This document shows, piece after piece, positions 1-12,900 of a DNA stretch of 64,000 nucleotides. The DNA is taken from NCBI RefSeq assembly GCF_021155775.2, contig NC_060236.1:33132548-33196547 (forward strand). Reading direction: 5' to 3'. Source of the DNA: Neodiprion pinetum. Its lineage: Eukaryota; Arthropoda; Insecta; Hymenoptera; Diprionidae. Each line of letters starts with the position of its first letter. The stretch's first letter is position 1. The notes below the pieces were generated by a model that was not told where the DNA came from, did not search any database, and was given only the letters and a program-made list of their open reading frames with translations. The position numbers and the translations under genes are program-made.

Positions 1-170
1 GCCAAACAAATCGTGTGCTCGTGTCAAAGGACATCCACCACGTCAATGAGTCCTCGATCGACAATCTCCCTATCGCGACTGGATTTCAGGAAACTCCTTT
101 TGCCGTTCCGCCGAAGGTTGACCCTTGAATCCCGGGATCAGGAGCGGTTACTTGAAAGGCGAGAAACGCC

Positions 171-317
171 TTGAGGTCATTTTTCGAGTAGGCATCATTG
201 GATTGGAAGTCTTACACGGATAAATGCGTCCTCTAAACATAACCTTGAGGTCATTTTTCGAGCAGGTATCATTGGATTGGAAGTCTTACATGGATAAATG
301 CGTTCTCCAAACACAAC
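171..317. repeat. Two-copy tandem duplication, about 74 bp unit
   Basis: The unit beginning TTGAGGTCATTTTTCGAG at 171 recurs at 245, giving a period of 74 bp. The copies differ at only a few positions (for example GTAGGC versus CAGGTA, and CACGG versus CATGG). They are non-coding as far as can be seen, and the high identity implies a fairly recent local duplication. Confidence 0.85.
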
Positions 318-2793
318 ACGAGACACACGTGAATAACTCATTGTCAGGAGGAGCGAGCGACTGAAGTACTCGGAGCGACGTGTCTCTTGGTATTCCCGAG
401 AAACCCGCGAGTTGCGGTTCGGGAATATCAATGGCTGTAAACAGTAACGAGCATTGAATATGGAAATGATCGAGGTTCAGGTGCCCTTGCAGCGTTTTCC
501 CGACGTAAGAAAAGCGTTCGTTCCGTTCGACACCTGCAGCGTGTGTGTTTATTTTGTACATTGTACTCCATGCATCGTTGTTACTGTTGATCGAAATAGA
601 CGGAAAAGAAAATTGACGATTACTTGACGACGACAGCTGACGTGCTTATCGAGCGCCAATTTCGAGCCGAGTGCAGAAAGCCACCGAAAAGTAAACCCTT
701 GCCTAAAACCGACCCCAGGAGACAATCAGAGAGCCTGCGGAACGCCACCGTCGAAGGGGAGACGCGTCCTTGTGGTGAGTTTTTTTAATTAGCGGCCTGT
801 GATCTGCGGAGTACTTCCCCTTTTCTTTTTTGTCCGCCCAACCATCGCGACTCCCGGTTGAAGGAACAGGGTGGGATTACGCCTGTGAAGCGTTCCACGC
901 GTTCCTTCGACGCAACGACAGCAACCTACATCCTACTCGAGTCTTCGTCTCGCTCTTTGCCTAAAGAAATGTGTCTAGAGCTTCTTCGCTCAAGTGCATG
1001 GAGCTCTTGCTGTTAGGCGTACTTGGCTAACGCTCTGGACACGGAATGACGGAGGTAAATGTGAAGAGCAACAAGAAGTGAACCAGGTGTTTTTTTTTTC
1101 TTTCTTCTCTTCATTTCGTGGATCAAGTTCACATTCGCTGATCCGTGAAAGTGCATTTTTCACGCATGTTGACGAAAGGTAAACGACAGTACCTACGAAG
1201 AAGGGTGGCTAATTGGAATTGTGCCATGTATAAATTTTCTTCCTTACATATCGCGATTCTTATCAGGGGTAGAAACGCTGGGTTAGCTGCAGGTAAGAGA
1301 GACACTTTCCATCAAGATTCATGGGTTAGCGGTGAAAGACGCTTATGTAAGAGTTAATGTCGTCGCGGCATCCTCTTCAAGACGCTGACCGGAGTAAACA
1401 GAAAATGCAGGCCAGGCTGCATCAGCATCTCGACGTCCAGAAGTAAAGAGTAAACAAGAAGGGCTTCCTATCTACCCCCATCTTTTATTTAGTCATTACG
1501 ATCCCAAAGTCACTTTCTTCCTTCCTTTGCCGCTTTTGCAACTGGTGTATGCTCTGCTCCTTCCACGGACCAACAGACCAACAAAAAGACAAGTGTTGCG
1601 GCCACCTTACCCAAGCTTATCTGAAACCTCAGCCTCGACACTTTTACCAATCACTGAACCGATTCCTTTTTCACAGTCTACCCACCGTCCGACTTGACGA
1701 GCTTTCCGATGTTGCGTTAATGGTCAAGTTCAGAGTGCAATTATCAATTATATGATAGTCGAAGCATGATGTAAGAAAATGAGGTGAAACAATGCACATA
1801 CGCTTTAGTTGGACCAATCAGAAGACATGTCCAAAGTGACGTCACATAAGCGCTGAATTCAAACGTGAATAACAATTCGATCCTTAAAAATATTTCTTTT
1901 TCATAAATCTCTGGTTCCATTCCTCGAAGATCAGGTTTGCACACAAGCTCGAACTAAAAGAGAACTGAGCCAAGTAAGAGCCGGACATTACATTAATTTC
2001 AGACACTTGAAATGCACATAGCATTTTTCAAATTCACTTCCACCTCACTTTTATCGCACGCTTCATCCCACGCACGTTTTTTATTATCCTCTTTAGGGAA
2101 CGAAAAAAACTTGATATTTTGTCCTTTAGTTTTTATATTATTATTGTTGCAAATTTTGACTGCAGAAACTTGCATTTTCAACAAACACAATACACGGAAA
2201 TAAACAAGTAGCCTCGAGTAACCTATTCACGTGGACTCAGTTGTTAGATAGATGGGCGCCGCCAAGTTACATTTCTATGTCGTCATCTTGGATGTATTCA
2301 GACTTAGCGAAAATCGGTTTTCAGTTCCGACACACCTTATTTCCTCACGTCGTGTGTCGCAGTATCAAACATCTGTAAAAAATCATTAAATCCTTTCGGA
2401 CTTGTCTATGACCTCGAACTCTCTGGTGCAAAAAGTAATTTCATCGTTTAACGGGTCATGAAAGCAGTCGTAACATGCCGGCATATTACCTACTATATAC
2501 GTACATTTTATCCTTTTCCGCAATAAATTAAACGAGCTATCGCGCACAGTGTACAGTGACTGCGGTGACAAAAGTCTCTCCCTACATAGAGATATATTGA
2601 ATTTTTACTTCATATCGTACCATCCTCATAAAGTAAATTACGTTAATATTTGTTTGAGGCTCACTCTCTGTACCGAACAATAGTCAATGCAGGCCGCTGT
2701 CTGGGTGAAGGCTCTCTGAAATTACTTTCAATGCCCTGGACACATAATAGTTGGATGATACGCACAAAAGGCGCGGGCGGTGAGGGACGATGC

Positions 2794-2832
2794 TGAACGG
2801 AACGGAACGGAACGGAACAGACCAGAACGTAA
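2794..2832. repeat. GAACG-type pentanucleotide microsatellite
   Basis: Four or more tandem GGAAC/GAACG units are followed by decayed units (AACAGACCAGAACGTAACATAACGG). The repeat keeps frames open on both strands and explains the mirrored 60-176 aa frames around 2.7-3.2 kb, which are not genes. Confidence 0.85.
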
Positions 2833-3949
2833 CATAACGGCGGCTGCAGGGATAACGCGATGCCGTTGTGACGGTGTGGGTATACCTGCATCCCTGCATT
2901 CGTGCATCAGCCTTTTCAACAGTCGTTGCACAATATACACAGTACACAGAGGAAGGTGGTCGGGTGCAGTCTATACTAGAGTACCCGTGTAGGTACGAGC
3001 ATACGGGAATAAATGAACAAGGTGTTTCTCGCCTCAGTCGACACCGCACGGAATGATGAGAAATTAAATGTATCCGCGGGCGGAGGAGAATGCCATGCGG
3101 TGTAAAAAGGGCACGGTGAACACGAAGACGTAGAAAGAGAAGAAGAAGAGACGGGGTGTGGGTGAAGAGAAAAAGGAAGACTGCAGTCTTTCGCGGACAA
3201 AACAAGTGACGCACAGAACTGCGAACTCCTGAGATCGATCGCGGGGCGGTTATTTTGAGGTTACCGCTCGGTCGGTAAGGTAGACAGCGGCGTCACGTGT
3301 GCGGCTAGTTGCCCCTTGGCGCTCCATTTCTGCGTTGAGCGAGTGGGTGGCCCGCGGCGGCCACAGGGCTCGAGCTTCTAATGCACATCCTGGAATATGA
3401 TCTGTATTTCCCCCTAGTGTCAGACGCCTTCTTCTGGTCTTTGGTTACAAAGTAGACCCCCGTTTCCTACTCACCGTATCCCGCTTTATTTTCACCCTCT
3501 TTCCTGCGCCTATTTAACCTCCGCCAACCCCCGGATCCAAGCATCGATCATCCAATGGATTATCGACTCAGACTCGCTTCGAGACTGCAGTAAACACACA
3601 AGGTTTGTGGTACGACTATCTAAGAAATTTCTTGAATATCAAAAATTCTGTGCTGATTTCTAAGAATTAAGAATTCTTACACTATTTTTTAAGAACCTTC
3701 TGGATTCCTAAGAATACTAAAGGCTAGTTGTCGATGGTTCTATACATATATACGTATTCGTTTCGATCGAGCTCTTTAACATCTACCGAGTATCCATCGG
3801 AACTGAAATAGGAGGCTTGAAATGAATGAGAGTGGAATTGAACTACATTTACATTTACCTTGATTCAATTTCAGTCTTGTTCCAAACCTTCAAATTTCCT
3901 AGACGGCGGAAAGTTGGTACATGCTTATTTATAACATATGTAACGTTTT

Positions 3950-4110
3950 CTTGACCGTAGAATTGACTTAATAAAAAACACTTCGTGGATGTAAACAGTC
4001 AAATTTATTTACTAGCCAAATGCTGACGTTTCGGTCGAAGCAAGATCAGCCTTCCTCAGAGCAAAAAGTGACTTCTTTCAGCACTTAAGACGTTAACAGT
4101 TCAAACCCCC
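3950..4110 (-). mobile_element. Penelope-like / hammerhead-type retroelement scar
   Basis: On the minus strand, positions 4059-4053 read CTGAGGA, which fits the hammerhead core CUGANGA. Positions 4032-4029 read GAAA, followed by CGTC. The 20 bases between can fold into a stem of about six pairs (GGCTGA with TCGACC) containing one C-A mismatch and one G-U pair. A CTGANGA-stem-GAAACGTC arrangement is known from the ribozyme-bearing terminal repeats of Penelope-like elements. No reverse transcriptase or GIY-YIG frame survives nearby, so this is at most a fragment. The boundaries are approximate. Confidence 0.35.
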
Positions 4111-7100
4111 GTTTATACCCACGAAGTATTTTTCATTGAAACTTATTTATAACGTGCATTCGTCATTTAATTTATCAACTGTACGTCGGTATCGTAAAAC
4201 TTCATCGAAGAAGACAGACAGCTGGGAATTTTGAACAAGCAGATATCGAATCATCATGGCTCCGTGCATTCGTTTATATATCCGTTGGAGGGTGAAAAGC
4301 TAGGATGTCGGTATCCAGGGGATGGAATTTCATTTGAATCCACTTTGCCTCACGTAGTGTGCACGTACGCGACGTGAGAGCGATCTGTGGGAACGGCGCA
4401 ATATATTTTATAACAATTACACAAATATTAAATCACCGAGTTTACTCAACTGTTCATAATTGTTAAATTGGAAGCTTCCGGTGCAGCCGTGTTACGAGTT
4501 CCCGCTTTGCGCTGTACCTACTGCAACCAGAAACAAGAATGACTGATTCACTGCGACTTCAGGGCTTACAATGAACATTGAATATGGTGCTTTTCGTACT
4601 TGAAAAATTGTAGATAGATCGGGAAGAAGATATTCTCATTTCGCCGACAATCAACAATCACAATTTGCTTATAAAAATTCTCTAGTGTCGCTAAAACCAG
4701 AGTTTCGATAACAATTTATATAATCTTCGTAATAAAATTATCTGATTAATATAAAGACATTTGGGTACACTTTTAGTGTCGTACATACCTCTGTCCTAAT
4801 GCAGAATGACATTGTGATGCGATTAAAAGATCTCTGTGACCAGAAGAGAGAATGTAATTGGGAATTGAGAGGAACAAAAGGGTGAAAAATTCGAGTAGCT
4901 ACTACGTTCTAAATTTCCTCGCAATTCCGGTTTAGACGATATATTGGACTCAATTACCGCGTCGCCGACCAACGGCGCTGCCTCCGAATCTGCCGCTTCA
5001 GCCCCTTCACTCGTAAATCCGGCATTTTATTTCGACTGATTATACCATGACTTTTACAACGCTTCATACACTACTACCATGCAATCGACGCATGCCCTAC
5101 CCTTAGCCCACATACGTATTCAACCGAGGTGGCTCGCACGCTATTAACACGTGAAAATCCGGAAAATACCACGTGCAGTGGCGTGGAAGAGAATTTAATT
5201 CACGCTGCCCAGTTTATTATTTCACATGTCGCGCAATGACATCGTTATGAGACACAAATGCAGGTTGGCGACAACTTGGCTCAAATAAAATTCCCTGATT
5301 TTTCCTTGACGTTTTTTTCACGAAACTTGGCTAATGTTGTGCAGATTTTATGACCAAGAGCTCCAGAAGTTGTGGACCTTGTATATGTAAATTCGAATCT
5401 AAAAAACACATAGTACTGCTTCGTTTCACATAAATAATCAGAAATTGAATAATACAATTTTAGAAAGTTAGAAACAGTCCGTCTTAATTCCCTCAATATT
5501 CCCGGTTTTCCCGGTCTATCACCGCGCTGAAATGTTGTGACATGAGAGAAAAAAAAAAAAAAGAAAATTCAAAGCCGGATATGTTCGACGGTCAATTAAA
5601 CATCTGTTGTAAAAAGTTAATTTTTCTCTCTTTGCGCTACGTTACGGGGGTGAAATTTTCTCCTCGAAATTCCGGGCAGGGGAGGGTTGAATTTTAGAGA
5701 GTATTCTACGACCGCTACGCCATTGGGGTGAATTAGGTATACGGAGGGATAGAATTCCGTGTGTTCACCGCTAATAGAGATCGCGTTGTCGAGTAGGTAC
5801 CGAAGTTAGTGGAGTCGGTAGGTGGTGCTCGTAAAAGTGCTGATAACGGTGCTGGCGTTCTAGATTCGGCACTGTGGAGCGGATTAAATGACGTTACAAT
5901 GTATCACCCCCGCGGATTGCTGTCTCGCGATCTTCACATTTCTATGGTAATCTTGTTCCAAGACTTTAACGTTATTAAACTCACCGCTCGCTTCCTTCGC
6001 ACCCGACGGAAATTGAAATCACTGGCATACATTGCCGGTATACACGTATACATGTACCTACATATTCCGCATATTATATTCACTCGTAAAACAATTTCCC
6101 GCTCCTCCAACAGCCTCTGAAACAACGCTGGAATCAAGTTTTATACTCCTACGGTCACGGACTTGCAAAAAAAAAAAAAAATATAATTGGCAGAACTAAA
6201 ATAATGTCAAAACTACGCTTGTTTTTTTTTTAACAATTCCAGGGCTGTTAGCGGTCAAGTCGTCTTAAAAAAAAAAGTACTTTCGAGCAATATATTAACC
6301 GAAATAGTGTCAGAATCCTTTAATATCCTATCCCAACTTTGAACACGATTCATTCCTTTAATTTTGATTGCGTCAAGTACCGTCACTGCATGCAGTCAAT
6401 TGCTGAAATGTAAGTGCCCTTGACTAATGATAAATTCAACAGAAGCGTGGGCGCGGTTTTGTTCGCTTTGAAGTTCGTATCGGCAAACAGCAGGATCGAA
6501 TCGTCGCTATAGGGAAACGAACACTTCAACTTGTGACACACCTGCTGCAGGAACGAAGAGAGCCAGACGGCATGAGACAAAGGAAAACGGACATCGCGCG
6601 TTGCTTTTGCTGGTTCATGTTTGGCGCTGCGAGGGTACCTACTCGTGTACTCCGAAAGTTCATTCATTGCATTGCCCCGGTACTCGCACAATACTCGTCT
6701 AGTTACGTATACTCAGTTCGGTTCGTTCTGTCGCTATTTGATTTGGCGTGCCTGAAACTGAGTTGGCGACACTGACGCGTTCACGGCGCTCAACGAACTG
6801 GAGACGCGGCGTAGATCGACTAGCGAGCCGCGAGCTTCACTGATTGGCTTTCTCGGCTCGCGCGCGCCACTGTTGCCAACCTAATTCAAAACTCGTCGAT
6901 ACAGTCGGCAATGGAGTGAACGCAGTCACGTGTACGAAACGTATCGCGCTGCCTATTTCGCTCCAGGCTGTCTAGGCTTGATCGGGTATAGCCAAACTAT
7001 GTACACCGCATGTGTATATGTATATGGATATATACTGCAGTCGTACAGAGAGCCTCGAATCACCATTGTGAACGTGGAACACGCTTCGCCCGGGTCACGC

Positions 7101-8158
7101 ATGGGTCGCTTTCATCATACACTCGATCTTTGACAATCATCCCGTCCCATTGTACCTTACGGCTCTCTTCTCTCCTCTCTCATCGCTGCAGGCGTCGATA
7201 GAAATACAATTTCTTTCTTTTTTTTTTCCTCGTTTTTCTTATTCGTTCATATTTCATTCATATTACGTGGAATATTGGGTATAATATATGATATGTACGT
7301 ACCTTTTATCAACCTTGTAAGAAATGAGAGAAAAAAAATATAGGGTAACAAAAAGATGGGTAATATTTCTGCGACGTGTCAAGCAGTCATGTATTAACTT
7401 CAGCTCATTCGTCGAATTTGAATCATCATAACTGAAGATTTGCAAATTGATTGACGACTATAAAAAAGAAAAAAAAAAAAAAAATCAGGAACAGGAAAAT
7501 ACAAGCCGATAGTGATAACAGGGTTTCTACTGTAGAGCTGACTAAAAGTAATCTAGTTCACTTTAATTCAAACTACTCGTTATGAGAAATACATATCACC
7601 GTATCGGTTTTCAATTCAAAATTGGAATAATGCGCGACAAATTATAAGATATTAATCCAGTCTGACTGATGAGATCACTTTTTTAACCTTGATTGGATAT
7701 CACTTTGTCACTTTTCTTTGAGTTGAAATTTATTGAAAGGTGTAATGTGAAAATAATAAAAACAAGTGAATGAAGAAATTGAATACTCGAAATTGGTATT
7801 TTTATTTTTTTTTCTTCCTTCCTTTTTTGATAGGAACGTCGGTATAAATAGCGGGTATTTTACGACGAACGATTTGATCCCCGACACTTTGGGGACACGG
7901 AGAAAACTTATCTAAGTCTTCGGAAGAGCCGATTGAGGGGCTTATATGGCGTATTGCGTCGAGGGACAGTTGAGCGTTGATTAAAAAGGAAAAGAACAAA
8001 AGGTGGGAGGGGAGAAAGGATAAGGCGAAAAATAAAGTGAGATGAAATACTACCGGGGGCTCATCGCAATCGACGGCATTCATTCGAATCAACACACGCG
8101 TAACTCGTTAATGCTATTATTTATGCGACGCGGTGTTACGTGCAGTATATAATTGTAA

Positions 8159-8179
8159 TACCTACCTACCTACCTACCT
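8159..8179. repeat. CTAC tetranucleotide microsatellite
   Basis: About five tandem CTAC/CCTA units lie in non-coding sequence. Confidence 0.85.
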
Positions 8180-9940
8180 TTGAATTTAATCCCCATATCT
8201 TTCGCGCTTTCGGCGTTAGGCGCGAGTCGCTTTTCTCTAATCGCTGAATCCCATCAAAATTTCCTCAATTCAGCTCGATATAAATTATACCAAACGGCCG
8301 GGTAGGCGCCAGGTTTTCAAAATATATGTACACTTTGCGCGCCAGGTGCGATTCCATCTGGTCTGCAATCACCGTTCAACTATCAAGAAATTTACTGGCA
8401 CAGGTCGAAAATTGCGAGACTTTTCTTCAGGGTTACAAACCTGCCGTCTGCATAGTCAGCTATTTATTTCATTGACATTGCTAGTTTTGTATTATGGATT
8501 AAGTTTGAATTAGGATTTCGAGAAAGTATAAAGCGTGAACAGCAGGGTTGAAATGTCACATCGATATTTGCGTGTTTTATTCATATCGTCATATTTACAA
8601 CGATTTATACGTTTGAAATATTTTTTAAAACTATACCTATGTCTAATGTTTCACGGGCCTAATACGAAAACCGATTAAAACTTTTCAACATTGATTTATC
8701 GGAACCTAGATACCCTTTAACCGGGGTTACACATCATTTGGGAAGAATTAATATTCAATTGACTAACAATATTATTACTGCACATCTGGGTTAAAAATTG
8801 TTATTTTTTTTTCAAATTGAACATATTTAAGCGGAATGTTGCGATAGTATAAAAAGATTAAATATATCACTGTTTAAAAATATAAATAAGACATGGAGTT
8901 TGGCAAAAACAAACGGATACACACATTTCAAAGAACAAAAATTGACTATTTGAAGGAAAAGTTTTCGTACCAGTTGATTTTACTGAAATTTCGTACTTAC
9001 ATTGATAAAAATGATTTCACCAATTTATCGCCTAATCGATTAATCGCTGGAATGAACGGCGTGCATGTAATTTAAACGGCGTGTAAAAAAGTGTAAAAAA
9101 TCGTTCATCGCGTGTAACAGTATATAATAAATAGACGAAAAGAGAACGAAGGGTGGAACATACAAGCATAAAACATATTTTCAAAAGACAGAAATATTGG
9201 CGACGATGAAAAGCGGTGCAGAGAGAACCGCGCATCTAACGATAAATAATGATAAGCCGACGACAGTGGGTGAAAAGAAATTCGCAAAAGAGCAGCTCGA
9301 CCCTTTGAATTCAATTCCTCGAGTCATACTAGCTGGTATAACGCGCTCGCGTTATAATACAAACAGCAAATACGGCTTCCATGCGGGTTCCCCATAATTG
9401 AGTCAGACGTAAACTAACAAAACTGAAAAGCCGTAAGCTGTACGGTTTCGAAAAAAGGTGCCAATTTACACACAGTGAATCACGCGTAAGCACCTTGTGT
9501 AATAATTACTATGCAGATTGAGAGTCGGGTTTGATTCGCTACTGAACGTATGGATATTGTGGTTTAACCCGAGCAGCCCTGTCCCTATTAACGAGCTTGT
9601 GGTTATAGTAATAATATCTGCAGGGTATAAAACGTTGACGCGTCGTTAGTGTAATTAAACCTTTTGACTTGTTAGCGAGCGCGCGGAATTTATCGGTGAG
9701 AAACGAAACACCGTGTGAATTATGACGCGACGCAACTGGTTGAATAAATATCTGTGTACAATAGTTACATATGGTGAGAACCCTTGAATCGATCGACGGT
9801 CTGCCATATTGCAAATTACATTATACGTGTACACCTATCGGATTGAGAAGAAAGCGAGTTAATATTTGCAACGAGTCGCGTGGTCTGATATGGCGATCAG
9901 TTTTACCTCATTCTTGTATTTTCACTTCCCGTTTACCCCC

Positions 9941-12900
9941 TCACATGTTCATCGTGTTCTCGAAAAGCTCCAGCATCCTCTTCATCTCCTTTCTGGAACG
10001 AAGTTGATGTAATAATTCGGTGCAGACGATAATTGGAAGATAAAAATCGATCGCAATTTGCGGTGATGAATATATCCATACGCACGTGTTTAACCCTTTC
10101 GTGCAGACATTTTTTCTCACATGCGATTCACTTGAAATTTTGCATTCATGTGCTTTTGGGGTCACTGGTTATGAATCTAAACTCGATATTCGAAAATTCA
10201 AAATGGCGGACTCAATATGGCGGATGTAAATTCAAAAAGTCATTTGATTTTGATAAAGGATTGTGTTGCATGGTTTTTGGGGTCAATGATTACGAATCTG
10301 AACTCGAAATTGGAAAATTCAAAACGGCGGATCCAATATGGCGGACGTAAATTCAGAGAGTTATTTGATTTTGATAAAACTTGTCGTTTCAAAGTTTTTG
10401 GGGTCACTGATGACAAATCTAAATTCGAAATTCGAAAATTCAAAATGGCGGAGTAGAAAAATTTTTTAGTGCGTATTCAGTTTGTGTAAAATTTTGCATT
10501 CGGATTTTCATGCTAGATTAGCAGAAAATGCTTATTTTCGTGGAAAAGTACGAATTTCGATCATTTGTTTACACGTGCTATTTTTGCAATAAATAAATAA
10601 ATTTCAAATCGTTCTTAGACTTAGAAATATTTCAGGGACCGTGTCGAATCAGAAAACTCGACAGTTATCCATACAGAAGAAAGTAGTTCAATAAATATGA
10701 AGCTGCAAAGAAAAAGGTGGGATCCTAAGTATCCCGGTGTAAATTAAAGAGTTGAACAGCTGTTCAAAAATGAATTCGTTCGCAAAACGTCAGGGGCGGG
10801 GGGTGAAAATCAGCGAGATTCAAGCTGGGTGATTAACTGAACTGTTGATTCTTCGCAATTAACGCGTTCGCGAAACGGCGTCGCCGCTTCGATATTTGTT
10901 GGCAGCGTCCGTCTCTTTTTCGCGCTTTGTATTGAGCTATTTATTTGAATTGAAACGGGTGGGGGGTAAGGAAAATAATCCGAGAAATAATTAAGCGGAT
11001 GCATGAGTAAAACGTTCGGCCGTTTTCCACATGCCACTTGGAACTGTTATGCATAGGTACTGAAATATTTTTAATGCCGCTTGGCACGTCGTCTTTATAC
11101 ATTTTCTTTCAGCTTTGACATTCTGTAATACCTGCGTATACATTATACACGTTGCAATTAGCGACGACGGTCGGCAAAGTCTGCATATCAAGACTGCATT
11201 AATTGTATGCAAAATTTCAAAGCTGTCGACTTAAGGTAACCTGCAAGTGAATTAACTTCGAGGAATACGTTTTTAGAATTATTTTCTAAAGTGGTTAATT
11301 TTTCCAGCACAAGAACCAAGGAGGAGGAATAAGGAAATTAAAAAAAAATTCCCGACGTGAACGAAGCTTCAGTTCTTATGAAACTCACTTTATTTTATTC
11401 ACCTTCGGAAATTAATGATTTTAAAACAGAATCGTGCAATTATTATTGGATGAGATTTAAAATTGTTCATTAATCCGTTAAGAAGAAAAGGCATTTCGAA
11501 TTTTTATTTTAATTAAACGCATACCGGATTTTTCAATTATTACCGGACAGATATTTTGTGCGAACGCGTTCGTCGAGGAAATAATTTTTACCCAAAGATT
11601 GACAAATGTTGTAAGATAAATTATTAGGTACCCATCCGATGTGAGGATAGCAGGAATATTTTAATAACGAAATACCGGACCGTGATTTTATTTTCTTATT
11701 TGTTTATTTTCACTGTCGGCAATTAGTTTTCAACGGCGTTAATTATCAAGAGAGAGAGAGAGAGAGAGGAGGTGCAGTTTTAAGGTAATTGCTACGGTTT
11801 AACTCGAGATTTTTCCACCTCGCGGTATAATTTCCCGATGAATATGTATTCAAGAATCGGCACGGGAATATCTAACATTGATTCGAGAGTCTGCAGGATA
11901 CTGGCTGTGCATCCGCGGTCGAACCGAACTACCTTTTGAATAACTCATCAATTGACCCTGCACGCGCCGAGACTGCAAGCCCTTTCCATTTTTCCAAACG
12001 GCAATGAAGAGAACCGGCATAAAACCCTGGCGAAAATCGCCTCGGCTTTAAATATCAATAGCCTCCCGTTAACCGTCGGATTAAGTAGGCGGTTAAATCG
12101 AATGTGTTCCAAAGCGAAGTAAAGAGAGAGAAAAATGTATAGGTATATACTTGATACGTCTTTAAAACAGCCGCGAGATTTAATCGAGCGTATGAAAATT
12201 CGAACGGTGAGATGATATGAAAGGAAAATGAATAGAAATGGATACGAACCCGAGTATATTAGGTATTATATACACCAGCAGTCGCCGCGCGCTCCATAGA
12301 AAACGTGCAAACGAAAGAAAGAAAAATGGGACTCACATTCGCTCTGCCAGCTTGTATATTGGACCCATAGACTTGGATAGCTCCTCGCACTTCGCCATCA
12401 GCTGATACATCGACTTGATGTTGTGGTCTACAGCGTCGCAGGTCTTGCAGACCGCGTCTCTGTAAGTCTCTAAGCAATCGACTGTCAACGCAGACACCTG
12501 AAAAGCAAAGGAACCTTTCAGTAAAGAGCACGGAAAGGAGATGGTCGAAATGGTAGAATGGAAGAGAAAAATGGCCAAAGAAAAATAAAAAAATAAAAAC
12601 ATTCGAATGCTTCCAGGGGTTCAAACCAGTTCCACGTGAAAGTACTCGAGGTGTACCTCAGCCGTTTACTTTACTCTATGATATGGTGGTATACATCAGA
12701 AAATATTGGGCACGTTTTTTTCTTAGTTTCTACAGGTTCAATGTTCTTTGATGTACTACAACAATGCACGAGATAAAGAACATCGGTGAGGTACACTTCA
12801 GATACTTTTATGGTAAGGTAAGTATACCAGTTATTGACACGTTTAGACCCAATTATCGATCCCATTATATTCCAAATTTATAAATTGACGGCACAAATTG

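Larger units (their letters stand above)
1..9940. other. Intergenic tract, no gene recognised
   Basis: About 9.9 kb lie 3' of the BORCS6 stop without a recognisable coding exon on either strand. Reading frames here are short, low in complexity, or mirror images of each other, as in the simple-repeat tract near 2.8-3.2 kb. Contents are listed separately: a 74-bp tandem duplication near the start, a GAACG pentamer run, a Penelope/hammerhead-like scar near 4.0 kb and a CTAC microsatellite near 8.2 kb. A CpG-rich patch at about 6.75-6.88 kb could be a promoter of a gene outside the window, but no exon can be tied to it. Non-coding exons of a neighbouring gene cannot be excluded. Confidence 0.5.

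Noticed and set aside
2684..3214. 176-codon minus-strand frame over the GAACG repeat
   Set aside because: Low-complexity, Arg/Ser/Pro-rich product kept open by the pentamer repeat, with mirrored frames on the other strand.
4053..4110. Possible tRNA-like TTCAAACCCCC box near the retroelement scar
   Set aside because: No acceptor stem, D-arm or anticodon arm could be folded around it.
10033..10456. Overlapping plus-strand frames of about 80-105 codons
   Set aside because: They are translations of the 121-bp tandem repeat inside a BORCS6 intron.
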